A stretch of 5,106 nucleotides of DNA from a bacterium (GTDB taxonomy: Bacteria; Oederibacteriota; JAJYGY01). The position numbers were made by a program, and so were the translations under genes. Within the stretch, counting starts at the first letter, position 1. Each line of letters begins with the position of its first letter. Below, one piece after another: positions 1-5,106 of this stretch. Location of the stretch: NCBI GenBank assembly GCA_021790555.1, contig JAJYGY010000356.1, positions 1 through 5,106 of the forward strand. Direction: 5' to 3'. The notes beneath the pieces are model-generated. The model had not been told where the DNA came from, ran no database searches, and was given only the letters and a program-made list of their open reading frames with translations.

Positions 1-270
1 TTCCCACACGTCGAGGTAGAGCAGGTAAATGGCGTCTGTGCTGAGCAGCCCGGAGCCGGGAGGCAGCACAAAGGGCTGCTGGCTGAACGGCAGCGTGTGC
101 TCGACCTCCAGCATGATCCCATCCACGTAGGCGCGGCCCTCGGTCAGGTAGAAGTCCCCGCTCTTCAAAGTCTGCCAGCCCATCTCGGTCAGGAAGTTGG
201 CCGAAAAATAGCGGACATAGCCTCCCACGCGGAAGGCGGCGTAGGGATCGTGCGTTTTTCCCTTCGGCAA
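1..270 (-). CDS. DUF6519-like protein, 3' end cut by the window edge
   Basis: Only the first 90 codons are visible; the frame is open through position 1. The start chosen is the TTG at 270-268, because a strong Shine-Dalgarno (GGGAGG, 282-277) lies 6 bases upstream and no ATG or GTG in this frame near the end of the preceding gene has comparable support. The protein begins MPKGKTHDPYAAF. From about residue 36 it carries KSGDFYLTEGRAYVDGIM, then QQPFVLPP (about 64-71) and YLLYLDVWE at the visible end. As I recall the family, the order 'G-F-(4)-GR-YVDGI...QP...YLDVWER' is typical of DUF6519 proteins, found near phage-tail-like or contractile injection genes; the usual QGRVQLDADWNE block is absent here. 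No signal peptide or membrane segment is seen. It starts 37 bases after the cobC-like gene on the same strand with no terminator between, so it may be co-transcribed under the B12 riboswitch. The open frame is fairly sure; the family call is tentative. Confidence 0.6.
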   Translation of the reverse strand, partial: MPKGKTHDPYAAFRVGGYVRYFSANFLTEMGWQTLKSGDFYLTEGRAYVDGIMLEVEHTLPFSQQPFVLPPGSGLLSTDAIYLLYLDVWE

Positions 271-276
271 GGGCTT

Positions 277-282
277 CCTCCC
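277..282 (-). promoter_or_regulatory. Shine-Dalgarno deciding a TTG start
   Basis: The minus strand reads GGGAGG followed by AAGCCC and then TTG at 270-268. This is the only good ribosome binding site in the 37 bases after the cobC-like stop, and it decides the TTG start of the partial downstream gene. The TTG itself falls in a small potential hairpin, CCCTT-GCCG-AAGGG (273-260). Confidence 0.55.
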
Positions 283-307
283 GGCAACGCGGCCCCCGGA
301 CGGCGCT

Positions 308-979
308 TCAGCCTTCCAGGTGGGCCGTGTCGTTGTAGTATTCCACCCAGCGGGTGCCCCCCTGCGACTGAACCAGGGTCAGGGACGTGTTGCCGGGCCG
401 GCCCAGCAGGTAGTACTTTTCGACGGGAATCCCCAGCACCAGGCAGCAGGCGATCCGCACCGGGCCCCCGTGGGTCGCCACCAGCACGGTCCTGCCCCGG
501 TAGCGGGCCTCCAGCAGGTTCAGCAGGCGCCCCATGCGCGCGGCGAAGCGCGCCATGGTCTCGCCGCCGGGCGGCTTGAGGCTGAAGAAGGGGTCGGCCT
601 TGCGCTGGCCGGAAAGCCCGGCCGACTCCAGCACCTGCTCCACCTTCCTGCCCTCCCAGTCCCCGAAGCAGCGCTCGCGGGCCTCGCGCAGGGTGTGGAC
701 GTCCAGGCCCCGGGGCCCGGCCACGGCGTGGGCCGTCTCCAGGCAGCGCTTCAGGTCCGACGACACCACGGCGTCCAGGGCCAGGTCCTTCAGGCGGCGG
801 GCCGCCCGGCGGGCCTGGCGCCTGCCCAGGGCGTTGAGCGAGGTGCCCTTCCAGCCCTGGATGCGGCGCTCGATGTTCCAGTCCGTCTCGCCGTGGCGCA
901 GGAAGAGAAGGCGGGTGGGCTTGTCCCTGGCCCATTCCGTATGGGCCTGGAAGGCCGGCTTCTTGACGTTGGAAAGCAT
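308..979 (-). CDS. cobC: Histidine phosphatase family protein, probable alpha-ribazole phosphatase (CobC)
   Basis: This is a cytoplasmic histidine phosphatase (phosphoglycerate-mutase-like) of 223 residues, close to the usual 200-220. Seen directly: the RHG motif at residues 28-30 within LLFLRHGETDWN (catalytic His29, Arg28); SSDLKRCLETA at 73-83, supplying the phosphate-binding Arg78; ERCFGDWEG at 102-110, with Glu102 the likely acid; and the second catalytic histidine in ATHGGPVR (His170). The ATG at 979 is chosen because GGGGAG lies 4 bases upstream. A longer TTG start at 1036 falls inside the terminator T-tract and adds a low-complexity leader. CobC removes the 5'-phosphate from alpha-ribazole phosphate or adenosylcobalamin phosphate in the nucleotide-loop steps of B12 synthesis. 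The superfamily is certain; the substrate is inferred from the cobalamin riboswitch directly upstream, since sequence alone does not separate CobC from GpmB-like or other phosphatases. Expression is likely repressed by cobalamin. About 22 residues precede the first beta strand, slightly longer than usual. Confidence 0.85.
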   Translation of the reverse strand: MLSNVKKPAFQAHTEWARDKPTRLLFLRHGETDWNIERRIQGWKGTSLNALGRRQARRAARRLKDLALDAVVSSDLKRCLETAHAVAGPRGLDVHTLREARERCFGDWEGRKVEQVLESAGLSGQRKADPFFSLKPPGGETMARFAARMGRLLNLLEARYRGRTVLVATHGGPVRIACCLVLGIPVEKYYLLGRPGNTSLTLVQSQGGTRWVEYYNDTAHLEG

Positions 980-1034
980 GGGGCTCCCCGCCCTTCCCTC
1001 GCCCGGGCGGGAGAGCGCCGGGAGCGGGATGGGC

Positions 1035-1073
1035 AATAAAAAACCGCCCCCATCTCGCGGATGAAGGGCGGTT
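1035..1073 (-). terminator. Intrinsic terminator of the B12 riboswitch
   Basis: On the minus strand AACCGCCC (1073-1066) pairs perfectly with GGGCGGTT (1049-1042). An inner CATC/GATG stem extends the hairpin, and the T-rich run TTTTTTATT (1043-1035) follows at once. It stands between the cobalamin aptamer and the cobC-like gene, 55 bases before the ATG, so it is the OFF structure of an attenuator rather than the end of a gene. Its left arm is shared with the antiterminator. Confidence 0.88.
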
Positions 1074-1098
1074 CAGAGTCGCAAAAGCGGAACCCGCC
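1067..1098 (-). promoter_or_regulatory. Candidate antiterminator stem
   Basis: On the minus strand GGCGGGTTC (1098-1090) can pair with GAACCGCC (1074-1067): eight pairs with one bulged G. Between them CGC-TTTT-GCG (1089-1080) forms a stacked inner hairpin. The 3' arm is the same segment that makes the left arm of the terminator, so the two folds exclude each other. Its 5' GGC (1098-1096) is also claimed by the candidate P13 hairpin, which gives a way for ligand binding to break it. Pairing was found by eye; no energies were computed. Confidence 0.55.
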
Positions 1099-1119
1099 GT
1101 CCCCATGCACGAAGGAGGC
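1096..1119 (-). promoter_or_regulatory. Candidate P13 hairpin for the kissing-loop contact
   Basis: On the minus strand GCCTCCT (1119-1113) pairs with GGGGA-C-GGC (1103 back to 1096) with one bulged C, leaving a loop that contains CGTG (1111-1108). This is complementary to CACG (1227-1224) in the region corresponding to L5 of the aptamer. In cobalamin riboswitches an L5-L13 kissing interaction, stabilised by ligand, couples the aptamer to the expression platform; this hairpin is in the right place for that role. Confidence 0.45.
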
Positions 1120-1126
1120 CAAGCAT

Positions 1127-1311
1127 CCCCCCGGCAGGTCTCCTGGCTCGCGGAAAATGCTGGGGCCCGCCTTCCCGGGAAATCCTCTCCCAGTGGCGTT
1201 TCGGCCGATTCCGCTCACAGTGGCGTGTCCGCGCCCGGTTTTCACGGGCTTCCCTATTCTCGGGGCGCGCTTCCATTCAAAAGCTGGAAAAGCGCGACCC
1301 GCACCGGTGGG
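1127..1311 (-). ncRNA. Cobalamin (B12) riboswitch aptamer
   Basis: This leader RNA senses cobalamin and controls the cobC-like gene downstream. Seen on the minus strand in order: a P1 arm CCCACCGG (1311-1304), which pairs with CCGGGGGG (1134-1127) with one A-G mismatch; a long 5' hairpin built from CGGG/CCCG, CGCGC/GCGCG and TTCCA/TGGAA (1301-1261); the core GGGAAGCCCGTGAAAACC (1254-1237); GCCACTGTGA (1224-1215); a second GCCACTGGG followed by GGGAAGG; and the B12 box AGCCAGGAGACCTGCC (1148-1133). The order, spacing and sequence match the classic adenosylcobalamin-type consensus closely. The aptamer is followed by P13, antiterminator and terminator candidates, so control is probably by transcription termination, off when cobalamin is plentiful. 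Exact outer borders rest on the P1 pairing found by eye. Confidence 0.95.
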
Positions 1312-1326
1312 TCTTTGGATGGCAGA

Positions 1327-1355
1327 AGTGTAAGGGGCCGCGAAGGCCGCGTAAA
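1327..1355 (-). promoter_or_regulatory. Probable sigma70-type promoter for the riboswitch leader
   Basis: On the minus strand TTTACG (1355-1350) and TACACT (1332-1327) are separated by exactly 17 bases. Each matches its consensus (TTGACA, TATAAT) at four of six positions. The expected transcription start, near 1320, falls just before the 5' P1 arm of the aptamer at 1311. The position is ideal and there is little other room, since the preceding stop is at 1368. The GC-rich spacer contains a short GGCC-TTCGC-GGCC dyad. Confidence 0.55.
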
Positions 1356-1367
1356 GGGCAAAATCCC

Positions 1368-2279
1368 CTAGTTGGCGACCTCGAAGCTCTTGTAGGAATG
1401 CCCGCGGTCCCCGGGCGAAGCCGGATTGAACACGTCCACCAGCAGCAGGTAGACCCCGTCCGGAAAACGCCTCAGCCGCTTGGGGGGCATGGCGAAGACT
1501 TCCAGCGAGTCCCGCCCGCCCAGCACGCGCTCCTCCTCGTGCTTCCAGGTGTAGGGTTTCTTGGTATACAGCTCGGTGACGGTGAAGCGGTGCACCAGGG
1601 GGCGCCCCACCCAGTCCCTGGGCATGTCCTTCAGTTCGTAGGCCACCAGCAGGGGGAAGCCGTCCCTTCTGCCCACCAGGCGCCAGGGATTTCCGGTGAG
1701 CAGGGGCTCCTGGACGCCCCCGGCCCCCTCGGTCCGTCCGATGGATTCGCAGAACTTCAGGTCGCCCACGTACCACTTTTCCGCCGGGAAGGCGGGCACG
1801 GTGACGCGCAGGGTCCTGTCCAGGGAGAGCCCCAGGCCCTTGTCCGCGGCCCGCAGTTCCACCAGGTAGGCGCCCGGGTCCAGGGCCAGGGAAAGCTCGG
1901 CCTGGTAGGTCAGGGGCGAGCGGCCACCGAATTCCGAGGCCCGGAAGCTCCTTCCCGCGTTTTTCAGCACCTCGCCCAGGTCGCAGGTCCCGGCCCGGCC
2001 CAGGGGCGCCTGGCCCTTCCCGTCCAGGGGCCGGAAGGCGCAGGAAACCTCCAGCCGGGGCGCCCGCCGGGCCCCCTTGGGCAGGCGGATGTTGGCGAAG
2101 CGGCCGCCCAGCTCCAGCTCGGCCAGGGTCCTGCCGCCGGGCAGCTGCGAGAAGAAGAAGTCAACGCTGAGCGAGGGGTTGCCTTTCAGGAAGGCCGGCG
2201 AATTGAGCTGCTGGCGGGCGCGCAGGGCGGCCGGGAGCGGCAGCAGGCACAGGGCCAGGGCAAGCAGGGCGCTCCTCAT
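1368..2279 (-). CDS. Secreted protein of unknown function, two beta-rich segments
   Basis: The product has 303 residues. The start is the ATG at 2279, overlapping the stop of the preceding gene as ATGA; GGAGG lies 10 bases upstream. Residues 1-21 (MRSALLALALCLLPLPAALRA) form a clear signal peptide with no lipobox, so export to the periplasm or beyond is expected. The rest looks like two beta-sandwich-like stretches. One (about 27-165) starts LSVDFFFSQLPGGRT and ends LDPGAYLVELRAADKG...RTLRVTVPAF. The other (about 168-303) starts WYVGDLKFCESIG and ends FPDGVYLLLVDVF. The 'PG-Y-L-V ... V-VP-F ... L-DL' passage resembles the part of GWxTD proteins that precedes their GWxTD domain, but no GWxTD motif follows; the protein simply ends. 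It is last in the operon after the DUF1499 membrane protein. That the gene is real is nearly certain; the fold is inference and no function can be named. Confidence 0.85.
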   Translation of the reverse strand: MRSALLALALCLLPLPAALRARQQLNSPAFLKGNPSLSVDFFFSQLPGGRTLAELELGGRFANIRLPKGARRAPRLEVSCAFRPLDGKGQAPLGRAGTCDLGEVLKNAGRSFRASEFGGRSPLTYQAELSLALDPGAYLVELRAADKGLGLSLDRTLRVTVPAFPAEKWYVGDLKFCESIGRTEGAGGVQEPLLTGNPWRLVGRRDGFPLLVAYELKDMPRDWVGRPLVHRFTVTELYTKKPYTWKHEEERVLGGRDSLEVFAMPPKRLRRFPDGVYLLLVDVFNPASPGDRGHSYKSFEVAN

Positions 2280-3025
2280 CCCTTCATGGCCTCCAGAAAG
2301 CGCCGCACCCGCCGGGCGTTGGTGCCCACGTCGCCGATCCCCACCCGCGACACCGAGCGGATGTCCACCCGGCAGCCCGGGCCCCGGGGACGGACGCGGA
2401 TGACCACGTCGTCCTTGAAACCGAAGAACAGCGTGGTGGCCGTGGCCTCGATGCGGCCCCGCGCCGGGTCGCTTCCGTCCACCACCCAGCCCATGGCCCA
2501 GGCCACGCGCAGCGCCCGGTCGAAGGCCTTGGCCGGGGCCAGGTCCAGCAGCAGGGGCCGGATGTCGGGATAGGCCTTCTCCTGCAGGGCCGCCACGGCC
2601 GGCCCGCCGTACCCGGACGGGTTGAGGGCGTGGGCCCTCTGGCGCAGGGGCAGCACGTCCACGAAGGCGGGCGGATCCTCCGTGTCCGTGCTGATGTCGT
2701 GGATGGCGGGCAGGGCCATGGCCTTGCGGTACTCCAGATAAGGAGGCAGGAACAGCCCGGCCCCCAGCAGCAGCCCGGCCAGGGCCGGCGCCAGCCGCCC
2801 CTTCGGCCTCCCCGAAAGCAGCGCGGCGGCCGCCAGGCCCAGCGAGGCCAGGGCCGCGGCCAGGCCCCCGCAGGCCGCCAGGGCCAGCAGCCTCAGCCCC
2901 AGCCGGAAGTCCCACAACCCAAACCGGGTGCCCGGGCCGCTGGCCAGCATCACCAGCAGCGAGGCCAGTCCCAGCCACAGGCCGGCCCACCACAGCCGGC
3001 TTTTCCAGTCCCTGTCATCCGCCAT
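2276..3025 (-). CDS. Membrane-anchored DUF1499 domain protein
   Basis: The product has 249 residues. The ATG at 3025 is supported by GGGGAGGA (3038-3031) 5 bases upstream. The N-terminal part has three hydrophobic helices at about residues 11-29, 42-70 and 78-97, so it sits in the inner membrane. The C-terminal part is a DUF1499 domain, recognisable by PAIHDISTDTEDPPAF (106-121), the A-MGW segment (177-180), GRIEATATTLFFGFKDDVVIR (190-210, read as GRIEATA, then FFGFKDDVV) and VDIRSVSRVG (220-229) with NARRVRRFL near the end. All the usual conserved blocks are present. The biochemical role of DUF1499 is not known. The gene begins inside the last 11 bases of the glycoside hydrolase gene and ends with an ATGA overlap with the secreted protein, so the three are surely co-transcribed and probably translationally coupled. 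Confidence 0.93.
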   Translation of the reverse strand: MADDRDWKSRLWWAGLWLGLASLLVMLASGPGTRFGLWDFRLGLRLLALAACGGLAAALASLGLAAAALLSGRPKGRLAPALAGLLLGAGLFLPPYLEYRKAMALPAIHDISTDTEDPPAFVDVLPLRQRAHALNPSGYGGPAVAALQEKAYPDIRPLLLDLAPAKAFDRALRVAWAMGWVVDGSDPARGRIEATATTLFFGFKDDVVIRVRPRGPGCRVDIRSVSRVGIGDVGTNARRVRRFLEAMKG

Positions 3026-5106
3026 CGCGCGCTCCTCCCCGTGGAATTTCCCCCCATCCCGCCTCCGGCCCCCTTCCCTGGGCCTCGTACTCGAAGGCCT
3101 GCTGCACCATCTTGGCCAGCAGCCCGGTCCAGCCGGTCTGGTGGCTGGCGCCCAGGCCGCGCCCCTCGTCCCCGTGGAAATACTCGAAGAACAGCAGGTG
3201 GTCCCTCCACAGCGGGTCGCTCTGCTGCCTGCCCATGCCCCCGAACACCGGCCGGTTTCCCGAGGCGTCGGGCAGGTAGATCGAAAGCAGGCGGCCGGCG
3301 ATCTCCTGGGCCACCTGCCACAGGTTCCTGCGGCGGCCCGACCCGGTGGGGCATTCCACCCTCCAGGAATCGCCCAGGTAGTAGTGGAAGCGCTGCAGCG
3401 ACTCCACCAGCAGGTAGTTCAGCGGGAACCACACCGGCCCCCTCCAGTTGGAATTTCCCCCGAACAGGCCGCTGCGCGACTCGGCCGGCTCGTAGTCGAT
3501 GCTGTAGCTCCCGCCTTCCAGGTCCATGCGCAGGGGGAACTTCTGGTGGAACTTGGACACCGAGCGCAGGCCGTGCGGGCTCAAAAAGGCCTCCTCGTCC
3601 AGGGCCTTGGGCAGGATGCGCTTGAGCCTTTCCGGGGGCACCAGCGAAAGCAGCAGGCGCCGGCCCACGCCCGGCTCGGTCATGCTGGCCACGTTGCGGG
3701 CCAGGCCGGGCTTGTGCCGCAGGAACCATTCCATGTGGCGCCGGAAGTCCGGCAGGGCCTCCAGCGTGGCGGGCTCCAGCACCTCCACGGCGAACAGGGG
3801 GATCAGCCCCACCATGGACCGCACCTTCAGGGGCCGCACGCTGCCGTCGGAAAGCTTCAGCACGTCGTAGTAGAACCCGTCCTCCTCGTCCCACAGGTTG
3901 AGCCCCTCGCCCCGGTTCATGGCCGCGGCGATGTAGAGGAAGTGCTCGAAGAACTTGGTGGCGATGTCCTCGTAGGCCCGGTTCTCCAGGGCCAGTTCCA
4001 GGGCGATGGCCAGCATGTTGAGGCAGACCATGGCCATCCAGCTGGTGGCGTCGGCCTGTTCCAGGGTGGTTCCGCCCGGCAGGGGCCGGCTGCGGTCGAA
4101 GAGGCTGATGTTGTCCAGCCCCAGGAAGCCGCCCTCGAAGACGTTGCGCCCCTGGGCGTCCTTGCGGTTGACCCACCAGGTGAAGTTGAGCAGCAGCTTC
4201 TGGAAGACCCTCTCCAAAAAGCCCCGGTCGCGGCGGCCGGTCTGCTTCTGCTCGATGCGGTACAGGCGCAGGGCCGCCCAGGCGTGCACGGGGGGGTTGA
4301 CGTCGCCGAAGGCCCATTCGTAGGCCGGGATCTGGCCGTTGGGGTGCATGAACCATTCGCGCGTCAGCAGCAGCAGCTGGGCCTTGGCGAATTCCGGGTC
4401 CACCAGGCCCAGGGGGATGACGTGGAAGGCCAGGTCCCAGGCGGCGAACCAGGGGTATTCCCACTTGTCGGGCATGGACATCACGTCGGCGGCGCGCAGG
4501 TGGGCCCAGCCGGCGTTGCGGCCGCTTTGGCGCGCTGCCGGAGGGGCCGGCTGCAGGGGGTCGCCCTCCATCCATTCGGAAAGGTCAAAGCCGTAGTACT
4601 GCTTGCTCCACAGCAGGCCGGCGAAGGCCTGGCGCTGGGCCCGGCGCAGCTCCTCCGGCCCCGGGAAGGGGTTCAGGCCGGCGTAGAAGCGGCCGGCCTC
4701 GTCCGCGCGCCGGTCCACCAGGGCGTCGAAATCCTGGAAGGGCGCCTCCAGGCCCCCGGGCGACAGGCGCAGGCGGAACACGGCGCTTCCCTTCGCCGGC
4801 ACCCGGGCGCGCAGGTGGAAGGCCGCCTTGGTCCCGCGGCCCCGGGGGTTGACCGCGCCGGCCTCGCCCCCCACCACGAAGCGGTGGAAGGCGTCCTTGA
4901 CGAAGGGCGAGGGGTTGGGGGAGCCGAAGAGGCGCAGGAAGTTGGTCTCGTTTTCGGTGAACAGGGCCTCCCCCGGCTCCTGGCAGTGCAGGAAGGCGCG
5001 GCGGCCCAGCCCCGGGTGCTCGGCCACCAGCCGGCCCGGGCCCAGGGCACGGATGCCCGGCCGGACGGCTCCGGCGGCCCACGACCAGGTGTTGCGGAAC
5101 CACAGC
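3015..5106 (-). CDS. GH63 / MGH1-like glucosidase family protein, 5' end beyond the window
   Basis: The reading frame is open from the right edge (first full codon 5105-5103) to the TGA at 3017-3015, giving 696 visible residues. The first ones are LWFRNTWSW, a signature that in the roughly 880-900-residue bacterial 'glucosidase' family lies about 200 residues in, so the true start is outside the window; the GTG at 5027 is not it. Other family blocks follow: LFTENETNFLRLFG, KDAFHRFVV, KWEYPWFAAWDLAFHVIP (about 213-230), NGQIPAYEWAFGDVNPP, FEGGFLGLDNISLFDRS, DATSWMA, NWRGPVWFPLNYLLVESL, then FFEYFHGDEG and TGWTGLLAKMV. By analogy with GH63 (alpha/alpha)6 enzymes, Asp224 in AAWDLAFH (codon 4434-4436) is the likely acid and Glu641 in FFEYFHG (codon 3183-3185) the likely base. 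These enzymes cleave alpha-glycosidic bonds by inversion; the substrate of the large bacterial group is not established. No signal peptide can be judged because the N-terminus is missing. It is the first visible gene of the three-gene operon. Confidence 0.93.
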   Translation of the reverse strand, partial: LWFRNTWSWAAGAVRPGIRALGPGRLVAEHPGLGRRAFLHCQEPGEALFTENETNFLRLFGSPNPSPFVKDAFHRFVVGGEAGAVNPRGRGTKAAFHLRARVPAKGSAVFRLRLSPGGLEAPFQDFDALVDRRADEAGRFYAGLNPFPGPEELRRAQRQAFAGLLWSKQYYGFDLSEWMEGDPLQPAPPAARQSGRNAGWAHLRAADVMSMPDKWEYPWFAAWDLAFHVIPLGLVDPEFAKAQLLLLTREWFMHPNGQIPAYEWAFGDVNPPVHAWAALRLYRIEQKQTGRRDRGFLERVFQKLLLNFTWWVNRKDAQGRNVFEGGFLGLDNISLFDRSRPLPGGTTLEQADATSWMAMVCLNMLAIALELALENRAYEDIATKFFEHFLYIAAAMNRGEGLNLWDEEDGFYYDVLKLSDGSVRPLKVRSMVGLIPLFAVEVLEPATLEALPDFRRHMEWFLRHKPGLARNVASMTEPGVGRRLLLSLVPPERLKRILPKALDEEAFLSPHGLRSVSKFHQKFPLRMDLEGGSYSIDYEPAESRSGLFGGNSNWRGPVWFPLNYLLVESLQRFHYYLGDSWRVECPTGSGRRRNLWQVAQEIAGRLLSIYLPDASGNRPVFGGMGRQQSDPLWRDHLLFFEYFHGDEGRGLGASHQTGWTGLLAKMVQQAFEYEAQGRGPEAGWGEIPRGGARDGG
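3031..3038 (-). promoter_or_regulatory. Strong ribosome binding site of the DUF1499 gene
   Basis: The minus strand reads GGGGAGGA, then GCGCG, then the ATG at 3025. It lies within the coding sequence of the upstream glycoside hydrolase and fixes the DUF1499 start so that the two genes overlap by 11 bases. Confidence 0.7.

Noticed and set aside
251..273. Plus-strand GTTTTTC next to the CCCTT/AAGGG hairpin as a terminator
   Set aside because: On the minus strand the run after the hairpin is A-rich, not T-rich, and on the plus strand the T run precedes the hairpin and no gene ends there.
308..1036. Longer cobC-like protein from a TTG at 1036
   Set aside because: The TTG lies in the terminator T-tract and the added residues (MPIPLPALSRPG...) resemble no family sequence; the ATG at 979 has a Shine-Dalgarno.
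189..1106. Minus-strand open frame of about 305 codons across cobC and the terminator
   Set aside because: It is a GC-rich shadow of the cobC frame, rich in Pro, Gly and Arg, and runs through the riboswitch platform.
1337..1352. GGCC-TTCGC-GGCC dyad as a terminator for the upstream operon
   Set aside because: It has only four base pairs with no T-tract after it, and it lies in the spacer of the probable promoter.
1061..1371. Short plus-strand open frames antisense to the riboswitch
   Set aside because: Their sequence is fully explained by the conserved minus-strand RNA and they lack a convincing ribosome binding site or family resemblance.
790..1776. Minus-strand open frame of 328 codons spanning the riboswitch
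   Set aside because: It crosses the aptamer, the terminator and parts of two real genes in another frame; low-complexity composition marks it as spurious.
1398..2573. Plus-strand open frame of 391 codons
   Set aside because: It is antisense to the secreted-protein and DUF1499 genes, Gln/Gly/Pro-rich, and typical of a high-GC shadow.
2950..4575. Minus-strand open frame of 541 codons inside the hydrolase gene
   Set aside because: It is out of frame with the well-conserved glycosidase and its composition is typical of a shadow frame.
3015..5027. Glycoside hydrolase starting at the GTG at 5027
   Set aside because: The frame stays open to the edge and the codons just upstream spell LWFRNTWSW, a family signature, so the GTG is an internal valine.

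Overview
The window is very GC-rich DNA with strongly GC-biased third codon positions. All the genes I can support lie on the minus strand, so transcription runs from the right edge (5106) towards position 1. The base composition, the class of cobalamin riboswitch and the gene families would suit a high-GC Gram-negative bacterium, for example a Desulfovibrio-like deltaproteobacterium. No marker gene in the window fixes the taxon, so this is a weak inference.

Upstream block (5106 to 1368): three tightly packed genes that look like one operon. The first is a large GH63/MGH1-like glycoside hydrolase whose 5' end lies beyond the right edge. Its stop overlaps by 11 bases the start of a three-helix membrane protein with a C-terminal DUF1499 domain. 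That gene overlaps by an ATGA the start of a 303-residue secreted protein of two apparent beta-rich segments, which I do not firmly recognise but which resembles the non-catalytic N-terminal part of GWxTD proteins. The overlaps imply translational coupling. The shared role is not evident; a glycan-related or envelope-related job is a guess.

Control region (1367 to 980): 388 bases without a gene but full of regulatory structure. From upstream to downstream it holds a plausible sigma70-type promoter (1327-1355), a well-conserved cobalamin (B12) riboswitch aptamer (about 1127-1311), a candidate P13 hairpin (1096-1119) whose loop can pair with the L5 loop, an antiterminator (1067-1098) and an intrinsic terminator (1035-1073). 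This is a complete, readable transcription-attenuation switch.

Downstream block (979 to 1): the switch leads into a histidine-phosphatase-superfamily gene. Its B12 riboswitch makes it a likely alpha-ribazole phosphatase (CobC), the enzyme that dephosphorylates alpha-ribazole phosphate or adenosylcobalamin phosphate in lower-ligand assembly. After 37 bases follows the start of a second gene, probably with a TTG start and a strong Shine-Dalgarno, cut by the left edge. Its visible 90 residues resemble the YVDG...QP...YLDVWE core of DUF6519-type proteins, which are phage-tail-like or injection-system-associated. That is an unexpected neighbour for a B12 gene. No plus-strand gene, tRNA, rRNA, CRISPR array or insertion sequence was seen.
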